Assembly: GCA_036844615.1 (NCBI GenBank) | Contig: DAIUFK010000100.1 | Coordinates: 1-5,698 of the forward strand | DNA: 5,698 bases | Direction of reading: 5' to 3' | From: Palsa-872 sp036844615 | GTDB lineage: Bacteria; Chloroflexota; Dormibacteria; Dormibacterales; Dormibacteraceae | Shown: positions 1 through 5,175 of the stretch, in pieces | Position numbering within the stretch: the first letter of the stretch is position 1 | Layout of the letters: each line of letters opens with the position of its first letter | The notes under the pieces: generated by a model | The model's input: the letters and a program-made list of their open reading frames with translations, nothing else | Database searches by the model: none | Told to the model about the DNA's origin: nothing | Position numbers and translations under genes: made by a program

Positions 1-146
1 GTAAACGCCAGCGTGTACGCGCCCACCCGCGCTTTGATCTGATTCGCGGTAGACGCTTGTCGCGCTGAGGCGGCTGCCGTGACACCAACAAGAAGGGCTG
101 TAGCAGCAGCAATGCGAACCGCCTCGCGAATGATGGTGCTCCTCAT
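1..146 (-). CDS. Secreted protein of unknown function, N-terminal part (3' end cut by window edge)
   Basis: This is the start of a gene that runs off the left edge; 48 full codons are visible with no stop. It begins with ATG at 146-144, placed four bases after an AAGGAGG ribosome-binding site. The protein opens with MRSTIIREAVR, a charged n-region. A hydrophobic stretch rich in Ala, Leu and Val follows at about residues 12-23. A likely signal peptidase I site, ending in Ala-Ser-Ala, lies at about residues 26-28. That is a typical Sec signal peptide, and there is no lipobox cysteine, so the product is probably secreted rather than a lipoprotein. The mature part seen (about 20 residues) is too short to place in a family. 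It starts 31 bp after the kinase gene on the same strand, so it is probably the next operon member. A glycoside hydrolase or another exported sugar-related protein is possible, but this is a guess from context only. Confidence 0.72.
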   Translation of the reverse strand, partial: MRSTIIREAVRIAAATALLVGVTAAASARQASTANQIKARVGAYTLAF

Positions 147-148
147 GA

Positions 149-157
149 CTCCTCCTT
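149..157 (-). promoter_or_regulatory. Strong ribosome-binding site of the truncated secreted-protein gene
   Basis: Read on the minus strand this is AAGGAGGAG, a near-complete match to the anti-Shine-Dalgarno sequence. It ends two bases before the ATG at 146; the AAGGAGG core is four bases from it. It is one of the two strongest such sites in the window and is the main reason to call a gene at 1-146. Confidence 0.75.
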
Positions 158-177
158 CGCGCTTTGATGGAAGATCT

Positions 178-1125
178 TCACTTCGCCAATCCGGGGTGTG
201 CTGCCATTGCCAGGTGGAGTGCACCGAGGACGCCGGCATGGTCGCCGAGGGCCGGCGGGACGATGAAGTTGTCGATGTTGCCGACCTCGCTGGCGAGCTC
301 GATGTAGCCGCTGATGAGTTCCTTCACCTGCGTCCGGACGATCGGCAGCAGGCTGGGCCTCTTGACCACACCGCCGCCAAGTACAACGCGCTCCGGCGAA
401 AGCGTGAGCACGGCATTCATGATCCCCATCGCGAGGTAGCGCGCCTCGAGCGCCCAGGCGCCCTGATGATCCAGCTGTTCGGCCGGCTTGCCGTAGCGGG
501 CGCGCAGCGCTTCCCCGGAAGCCAGGCCCTCGAGGCAGTCACGATGGAACGGGCAGGAACCGGGGAACGGATCGGCGGCGTGGTCATGCGGGATGAGGAT
601 GTGGCCGAACTCGGGATGCATGAGCCCGTGGACGGGTCGGCCATTGAGGACGATGCCGGCACCGATGCCCGTGCCCACCGTCATGTAGATGAAGTTCGAC
701 AGCCCCCGAGCGGCGCCCCAGCGCTGCTCGGCAAGCGCTGCCGCGTTCACATCGGTGTCGAACGCAACGGGGACGTCGAGCTCCGCGCGAAGCGCGCCGA
801 CGACGTTGGTGTTGCTCCAACCCGGTTTCGCGGTCTTTGTGATCCAGCCGAACGTCTCCGATCCGACTCGCAGATCGACGGGCCCGAAGGAGCCGACGCC
901 GAGGGCGGCAACGCGGACACTGTCGCGCTTGAAGAACTCAACGACGCGACCCAGCGTCTCGGGTGGCGTCGTCGTCGGGATGACCTCGACCTCGGTGAGA
1001 TCGCCTGGGCCGGTGCCCTTGGCGCACACCCACTTCGTTCCACCGGCCTCGACGCCCCCGAACACGGCTGGATCGGATGCCGCTGGCGCGCAGTCCGGGT
1101 CGAGAGGATCGGTGAGTGTGCTCAT
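178..1125 (-). CDS. ROK-family sugar kinase, fructokinase (YdhR/GmuE-like) subtype
   Basis: This is a cytoplasmic kinase that would phosphorylate a free hexose with ATP, most likely fructose or mannose by subfamily. Near the N-terminus, GGVEAGGTKW (residues 23-32) is the ROK phosphate-binding loop. DTDVNAAALAE (123-133) carries the expected catalytic Asp125. TVGTGIGAG (149-157) is the second glycine-rich phosphate motif. His175 together with Cys191, His194 and Cys197 (in CPFHRDC) forms the ROK zinc site, followed by the CLEGLASG signature typical of Bacillus-type fructokinases. LGGGVV (249-254) is the C-terminal adenosine-side motif. At 315 aa the length is slightly above the usual 290-300, because about 20 unconserved residues precede the first motif. 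A GTG at Val21 (1065-1063) is an alternative start. No good Shine-Dalgarno sequence precedes either candidate. It lies 54 bp after the DUF624-like gene in the same operon. Family assignment is firm; the substrate is inferred. Confidence 0.93.
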   Translation of the reverse strand: MSTLTDPLDPDCAPAASDPAVFGGVEAGGTKWVCAKGTGPGDLTEVEVIPTTTPPETLGRVVEFFKRDSVRVAALGVGSFGPVDLRVGSETFGWITKTAKPGWSNTNVVGALRAELDVPVAFDTDVNAAALAEQRWGAARGLSNFIYMTVGTGIGAGIVLNGRPVHGLMHPEFGHILIPHDHAADPFPGSCPFHRDCLEGLASGEALRARYGKPAEQLDHQGAWALEARYLAMGIMNAVLTLSPERVVLGGGVVKRPSLLPIVRTQVKELISGYIELASEVGNIDNFIVPPALGDHAGVLGALHLAMAAHPGLAK

Positions 1126-1179
1126 TGCGTTGGTCGGTGTGTGGATCGCCCAGGAAGCGAGATCGAGGGGAGCCGGGAC

Positions 1180-1896
1180 TTACACCTGGCCCGGCGTTGG
1201 TAGAAGGTTGGGGAGCAACAGCCTGAGTGTGTTCTGCTGGATGGACGCGGCCAGAGCCAGCCCGATGATGGTCGCCAGCGCCGTGGCCGATGTGAATACC
1301 AGCGAACCCAGCCAGATGAGGGAAACGGTCAAGCTGGCGAGCGGCCTCGACAGCATGACCACGGCGGCGTTCCGGTAGGCGAGGAGCACGCGTGCCTCCG
1401 TCTGGGCGAGCAGCAGCGGAGCGACATACAGATGGACTCCGAGCCAGAGGAGCAGGATGAGAGCCCAGACGAAGAACAGCGGCGCGGCGACCGCGTGCAA
1501 GCTCGTAGCAGGGTTCGCGGCCTGTGTTGCGTAGAACGCCATGTTCAGCGCGCAGGTGATGGTGATTGCAGCGGCCATCAGCCACGCCCTAAGGCTCACC
1601 CTCCAGTACATGCGGAGTCCCTGCCATTGTTCGCCGAAATCCGGGGTGTGACCGCGGGCGAGCTCTCGCGCGAGCGTCTGGAGTCCCATGCATGCCGGAT
1701 TGGGCAACGCACCGACCAGGAGGGCGATGCCCAGCGGTACCACACTCAGCGAGTGAACAAAGAACGCCACGACGATCGACACCAGGACGATCGGCAGCGA
1801 CAACAGCATGGCGAGTACGTTGCCGCCGAACGACAGAGCCAGGTGCGAGAAGACCTGATAACAGGATGATCCAACTGCCCGGAGCCCGAGGCGCAT
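1180..1896 (-). CDS. Polytopic membrane protein, YesL/DUF624-like
   Basis: The product is a 238-aa hydrophobic protein with about five or six predicted membrane segments, roughly at residues 25-48, 50-66, 103-123, 138-162 and one or two in 185-218. The first half resembles the YesL/DUF624 pattern: GNVLAMLLSLPIV (25-37), a Pro/Ala-rich stretch with NPACMGLQTLARELARG (66-82), then DFGEQWQGLRMYWRVSLRAW (86-105). YesL-type proteins are commonly encoded beside CUT1 sugar ABC transporters, and that is the case here, but their biochemical role is not established. The ATG lies one base after the TAG stop of the Kelch gene (TAGGATG) and has no clear Shine-Dalgarno sequence. Its translation is therefore probably coupled to that of the Kelch gene. 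The family call rests on pattern recognition by eye; a general integral membrane protein of unknown function is the safe fallback. Confidence 0.8.
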   Translation of the reverse strand: MRLGLRAVGSSCYQVFSHLALSFGGNVLAMLLSLPIVLVSIVVAFFVHSLSVVPLGIALLVGALPNPACMGLQTLARELARGHTPDFGEQWQGLRMYWRVSLRAWLMAAAITITCALNMAFYATQAANPATSLHAVAAPLFFVWALILLLWLGVHLYVAPLLLAQTEARVLLAYRNAAVVMLSRPLASLTVSLIWLGSLVFTSATALATIIGLALAASIQQNTLRLLLPNLLPTPGQV

Positions 1897-1897
1897 C

Positions 1898-3076
1898 CTA
1901 GGGGTGGTAGAGCTCGCAGCTACTCAGGACGGTGCCATACCAGGAGCCGCCACAGACCAGCACGCTTCCGTTCCGCAGCAATAGGGCCGGCGCCGCGGAT
2001 CGTGCATGAAGCATCGGGGCGGCGGGAGCCCATCGGTTGCTCCGCCCGTCGTAGATCTCGGCCGATCGCAGCACCTGCCGGTTGGCCGCTCCGCCGGCGA
2101 CCAGGACGCGGCCATCGCGCAGTTCCGCACCACTGGGGGAGTCCCGCCCGGTGGCCATCGCTGCGGCCGAGCTCCAGCGGTACGTCGTCGGATCGAAACG
2201 GCTGGTCGAGCTGAAGGTCTGTCCCACCTTATTGACGCCCGTGGCGAGCAGGACATCCCCGTTACGCAGGAAGGCAAGAATCGGATGGGCGAGTACGGCA
2301 GGACCTCGAACCTCCGTCCACCTGCCGGCTCTCGGGTCGTACACTTCTGCCCTGCCGCCATACCCGCCGGCAATCAGAATTCGCCCGTCAGGAAGAGCCA
2401 GCGCATTCTGCTGCGCATGCGGAGAGAGCGTCGGCGGACCCGCCCTCCATGCCGGCTTGCGCGGATCGAAGATGAGAACACTGCGGGAGATCGCGCCATG
2501 GACGATCCCGCCCACCACCAGTACGCGGCCGTCGGGAAGAAGCGTGGCGGAGTGCGAAAACCGAACGTCCGGTAGTGGCACCGTTGAAGCCCATCGGTCG
2601 CGAACCGGGTCATAGATCTCGACCGAGCTGAGCGGCTGCAGCTTCTTCCCCAGGCCGCCCACGGCAAGAACACGGCCATCTTTGAGCAGGGTCACCGTGT
2701 GGCCGATGCGCTCTTGCCGCATCGCGGCCACGGTCGACCACGTTCCAGCAGCAGTGTGATATCGCTGCACCACACGGGTTGGACGCCCATCCTTCACGAC
2801 CTCCCCACCCGTCATCAACACATCGCCATTGGCGAGGAGGAGGGCGGCTTGCGACACCTCGGGAACCGGAAGAGAAGCCGCCGCCGTCCAGGAGCCGGCT
2901 GGCTTTCGTGGCGTCCGCAAAATCTGGCCGCCTTGATGCGGTCGCGCATCATGGCTCTGCGTGCCGGCGCTGTGTGCAACGAAACGCGCCCCGATCAGGC
3001 CAATGAGAACCGCTGCAATGATTAGCAAGCTGGCTTGAGACTTGCCAATCCGGGATAGCACTCGTGCCTGCTCCAT
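1898..3076 (-). CDS. Membrane-anchored Kelch-repeat beta-propeller protein
   Basis: This 392-aa protein has an N-terminal signal anchor or uncleaved signal peptide (basic residues 5-12, hydrophobic 16-30). A short Gly/His/Arg-containing linker follows to about residue 60, then an all-Kelch domain. Seven copies of the [DN]G-x-[VI]L-x-x-[GT]G strand motif lie at residues 83, 133, 182, 230, 272, 321 and 369. They are 42-50 residues apart, and several are followed by (E)[IVL]YDP and a spaced Trp (W113, W162, W210, W253, W301, W349). This spacing gives a seven-bladed propeller. The last blade ends at ELYHP without its closing Trp, which Trp63 near the N-terminus could supply. The domain should sit outside the cytoplasmic membrane and act in binding. 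No oxidase copper or Tyr-Cys ligands of galactose oxidase are evident. A GTG at codon 6 (3061-3059), nine bases after GGAG, is an alternative start because the ATG lacks a good Shine-Dalgarno sequence. The gene follows the MalG-like permease by 28 bp. Confidence 0.9.
   Translation of the reverse strand: MEQARVLSRIGKSQASLLIIAAVLIGLIGARFVAHSAGTQSHDARPHQGGQILRTPRKPAGSWTAAASLPVPEVSQAALLLANGDVLMTGGEVVKDGRPTRVVQRYHTAAGTWSTVAAMRQERIGHTVTLLKDGRVLAVGGLGKKLQPLSSVEIYDPVRDRWASTVPLPDVRFSHSATLLPDGRVLVVGGIVHGAISRSVLIFDPRKPAWRAGPPTLSPHAQQNALALPDGRILIAGGYGGRAEVYDPRAGRWTEVRGPAVLAHPILAFLRNGDVLLATGVNKVGQTFSSTSRFDPTTYRWSSAAAMATGRDSPSGAELRDGRVLVAGGAANRQVLRSAEIYDGRSNRWAPAAPMLHARSAAPALLLRNGSVLVCGGSWYGTVLSSCELYHP
1901..2890 (-). 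repeat. Seven Kelch units (protein-level tandem repeat)
   Basis: Residues 63-392 of the Kelch protein are built from seven units of about 42-50 residues. Each has the order Trp, Met/Leu-Pro turn, Arg/His-Ser/His, LL-x-[DN]G-x-VL-x-x-GG, then Ser-x-Glu-Ile-Tyr-Asp-Pro. The unit at about residues 230-271 is the shortest. The repeats are diverged at DNA level, so this is an old duplication series rather than a recent expansion. Confidence 0.85.
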
Positions 3077-3104
3077 TTCAACCGTTCAAGTGCACACGCC
3101 GTGC

Positions 3105-4067
3105 TCAGCCCTTGACGCCGCTCAGAGTGACGCCCTGGATGATCTGTCGCGAGGCGATGAAGTAGATGAACGCGATGGGCGCAATGGCGATCACGGAAGC
3201 CGCCATCTGCAGATTGAGATATGAGGTCCCGTAACGGCCCACGAAAGCGTTGAGTGCCAACTCCACGGTCCAGTTATGTGGATCCTGGAGGTAGATCAAC
3301 GGCCCGAGAAAGTCGTTCCACTTTCCAATGAAGGTCAAGACCATCACGGCGGCGAGCGCGGGCCGGAGCTCAGGCAGGATGATCTTCCAGAAGATCCGTA
3401 GCGGCCCGGCGCCATCGACCATGGCCGCCTCGTCCAGTGTGTATGGAATCCCTCTGATGAACTGACGCAGCAGAAAGATGAAGATCGGCGAGCCGAAGAA
3501 TGCAGGCACGATCTGAGGCAGGAACTGGAAGAGGTTGTGGTAGCCGAAGAGCGAGCCGCCACTGCCCCAGTGGAAGAAGTTGATGAATAGGGCGTACTGA
3601 GGGATCATCATGACCGCGTACGGGATCATCATGGTGCTGATGATCACGGCGAAAAAGGCTTCGCGTCCGAAGAAGCGGAAGCGGGCGAAGCCATACGCGA
3701 TCAGCGCGCTGGAGATCACCGTCCCGAGCGTGACCAGCCCCGCGAGGACGACGCTGTTGATCAGGAAGGTGCTCATGGGGTACGGCAGGTAGTTCCACAT
3801 GGTCGAGTAGTTGGACCACTGCCACGGGCTCTTGGGCACCAAGGTGACGTTTGCCCCTGCGTCCACGGCGGTGCGGAGCGAGTTCTCGACCATCCAGTAC
3901 AGCGGGAACAACGAGACGATCGAGATGAGCACGACAACGACGTAGGCCGCCAGCTTGGAGCCGAAGCCACGCGCAGGCAGCACCCGGCGACCGCGGGGCG
4001 GTTTCGGTACTCCGTCAGAAAGTGCCGCCGCCGGGACTCGTCCGGTGTACTCGAGTTCGGTGCTCAT
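3105..4067 (-). CDS. Sugar ABC transporter permease, MalG-like (CUT1 family)
   Basis: This is one of two inner-membrane subunits forming the import channel for a sugar or oligosaccharide. The 320-aa protein has a cytoplasmic N-terminal tail of about 36 residues and then six predicted membrane spans, near residues 39-59, 103-126, 137-160, 184-203, 236-256 and 287-306. The cytoplasmic EAA loop that docks on the ATPase is clear at about 213-232: it begins EAAMVDGAG and ends in IILP. The C-terminus, QGVTLSGVKG, is the usual MalG-type ending. Its ATG overlaps the stop codon of the upstream permease by one base (TGATG), which indicates translational coupling. An AGGA about 12 bases upstream is only a loose ribosome-binding site. 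The partner ATPase is not encoded in this window. The class is certain; the transported sugar is not determinable from sequence. Confidence 0.95.
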   Translation of the reverse strand: MSTELEYTGRVPAAALSDGVPKPPRGRRVLPARGFGSKLAAYVVVVLISIVSLFPLYWMVENSLRTAVDAGANVTLVPKSPWQWSNYSTMWNYLPYPMSTFLINSVVLAGLVTLGTVISSALIAYGFARFRFFGREAFFAVIISTMMIPYAVMMIPQYALFINFFHWGSGGSLFGYHNLFQFLPQIVPAFFGSPIFIFLLRQFIRGIPYTLDEAAMVDGAGPLRIFWKIILPELRPALAAVMVLTFIGKWNDFLGPLIYLQDPHNWTVELALNAFVGRYGTSYLNLQMAASVIAIAPIAFIYFIASRQIIQGVTLSGVKG

Positions 4068-5050
4068 CAGCGACGGTCATCCTGATAGAACACCCACCGC
4101 TTCTGGCCGAGGAAGTTCAGCGCCGTGAAGATGAGGATGAGGGCAAACAGACCGAAGGCCATAGCGGTTGCCAGTCCCATATGGAAATAGTCGAAGCCTT
4201 CGACGTAGACGTACCAGAAGGTCGTCAGAAGCGATTGCCGAGGACCCCCAGTGGCGGCCGCGCCACCGGCGAAGATCACCAGCTTGGTGAACTCCTGGAA
4301 TCCCCCGATGAGCCCGGTGACGACGTTGAAGAAGATGGCAGGGGTCAGGAGGGGCAGTGTGATGTACCGGAATTTGGACCAGCTGGTAGTACCATCGACC
4401 GCGCCGGCTTCATAGAGTCCCCTGTCGATGCCCTGAAGGCCGGCCAGGTAGATCAGGAGTGTCTGCCCGACACCCCAGGCCGAAACCAGGATGACGGCCG
4501 GCATGGTCAGCCTCGGATTATTGAGCCAGTCGACTGGGTTGCAGGTGACCTGGGTGGTGTCGCACTGAGCGCCGACCTTCGTGAGTACCCAGCTGACGAG
4601 TCCGGTTCCCGGGAACAGGATCAGCCTGAAGACGAGAACGACCGCAACCGCCGGCAGGATTGCCGGCATGTAGAAGATCGTCCGGAAAAAGTTCAAACCG
4701 ATCAGCTTCTGGTTGAGCAGCAGGGCCATGGGCAGCGCAACCAAATTGACCACAGCGACACTGCCAACCGCGTAGTAGATCGTGTTGAACACCGAGTGCC
4801 AGTACACGTGGTCGGTGAGAAAGGTCTCGTAGTTCTTGAGCCCGATGGTGTGGGCCTTCCAGAAGGGTCCGGAGATCGGCGCCCAGTTGGTGAAGCTGAT
4901 GTAGACCGACATCGCCAGCGGGACCGCCGCAAAGACGAGAAACCCGACCAGCCAAATAGAGGTCAGACCGATTCCCCAGCGCGACTCGCGAGACCGCGAC
5001 CACCAGCGCGCCCAGCCGCTCTTCCGCGGCGCTGTCCCTACCGCCGACAT
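4067..5050 (-). CDS. Sugar ABC transporter permease, MalF-like (CUT1 family)
   Basis: This is the second channel subunit, 327 aa, with six predicted spans near residues 28-51, 89-112, 124-146, 181-204, 236-258 and 291-314. The EAA loop lies at about 214-233, starting EAGAVDGTTSW and ending in ITLP. The N-terminal 27 residues are rich in Arg and Trp and should be cytoplasmic. The extracellular loop between spans 3 and 4 (about 148-180) holds two cysteines, Cys163 and Cys170, which may form a disulfide. It lacks the long extra periplasmic domain and additional N-terminal spans of Escherichia coli MalF and so matches the shorter form common in other bacteria. The start is well supported by GGGAGGAG seven bases upstream. 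The gene is 125 bp after the binding-protein gene and overlaps the MalG-like gene by one base. Confidence 0.95.
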   Translation of the reverse strand: MSAVGTAPRKSGWARWWSRSRESRWGIGLTSIWLVGFLVFAAVPLAMSVYISFTNWAPISGPFWKAHTIGLKNYETFLTDHVYWHSVFNTIYYAVGSVAVVNLVALPMALLLNQKLIGLNFFRTIFYMPAILPAVAVVLVFRLILFPGTGLVSWVLTKVGAQCDTTQVTCNPVDWLNNPRLTMPAVILVSAWGVGQTLLIYLAGLQGIDRGLYEAGAVDGTTSWSKFRYITLPLLTPAIFFNVVTGLIGGFQEFTKLVIFAGGAAATGGPRQSLLTTFWYVYVEGFDYFHMGLATAMAFGLFALILIFTALNFLGQKRWVFYQDDRR

Positions 5051-5057
5051 GCGCTAT

Positions 5058-5065
5058 CTCCTCCC
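5058..5065 (-). promoter_or_regulatory. Ribosome-binding site of the MalF-like permease
   Basis: On the minus strand this reads GGGAGGAG, seven bases before the ATG at 5050. It fixes the start and gives this gene its own translation signal downstream of the intergenic hairpin. Confidence 0.75.
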
Positions 5066-5088
5066 AATCTATCGGCTGTGTCACGCGT

Positions 5089-5106
5089 CGCTCGAAGTGC
5101 CGAGCG
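5089..5106 (-). other. Small inverted repeat next to the main hairpin
   Basis: A 6-bp stem (5089-5094 pairing with 5101-5106) encloses a 6-base loop. It sits on the permease side of the larger hairpin and shares bases 5105-5106 with the possible outer stem of that hairpin, so the two cannot both form fully. It is short enough to be chance. Confidence 0.3.
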
Positions 5107-5160
5107 GGCGGGCAGGCACCCCACCGGCTGTGATGCCGGTGGGGTGCCGGGGACCGCCCG
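5105..5160 (-). promoter_or_regulatory. Strong intergenic hairpin between binding-protein and permease genes
   Basis: The core is a perfect 14-bp inverted repeat: GGCACCCCACCGGC at 5115-5128 and its exact complement at 5135-5148, with a 6-base loop (5129-5134). Beyond a small internal loop, CGGGCGG (5105-5111) can pair with CCGCCCG (5154-5160), which lengthens the stem. It begins 15 bases after the binding-protein stop codon. No T-run follows on the minus strand, so it is not a classic intrinsic terminator. A GC-rich stem-loop in this spot is known in other sugar ABC operons to protect the upstream binding-protein mRNA or reduce read-through, giving more binding protein than permease. That role is inferred here. 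Confidence 0.7.
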
Positions 5161-5175
5161 TACGGAGAGCAATTA

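Noticed and set aside
28..168. Direct repeat CGCGCTTTGAT at 28-38 and 158-168
   Set aside because: An 11-bp match occurring twice, once inside coding sequence, with no flanking similarity or third copy. Probably chance, and not enough for an operator or attachment site.
170..179. Palindrome GAAGATCTTC over the end of the ROK gene
   Set aside because: A 10-bp palindrome overlapping the stop codon with no loop, no T-run and no second copy; expected by chance.
178..1125. ROK protein as a transcriptional regulator (NagC/XylR type)
   Set aside because: There is no helix-turn-helix domain before the ROK fold, and the catalytic Asp and ATP-binding motifs are intact, so it is a kinase.
79..1203. 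Long plus-strand open frame (374 aa) opposite the ROK kinase
   Set aside because: It is antisense to a clear ROK kinase with all motifs. Its product is highly charged, with no recognisable domain or ribosome-binding site. Such frames are common opposite GC-rich genes.
1898..3076. Kelch protein as a galactose oxidase-like enzyme
   Set aside because: Kelch propellers occur in galactose oxidase, but the only cysteines are both in the last blade, and the additional domains and copper-ligand arrangement are not present. A binding role is more likely.
5105..5160. Rho-independent terminator ending the binding-protein transcript
   Set aside because: The stem is strong but no T-run follows it on the minus strand, and the same operon continues with its permease genes. 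It was kept as a regulatory or stabilising hairpin instead.
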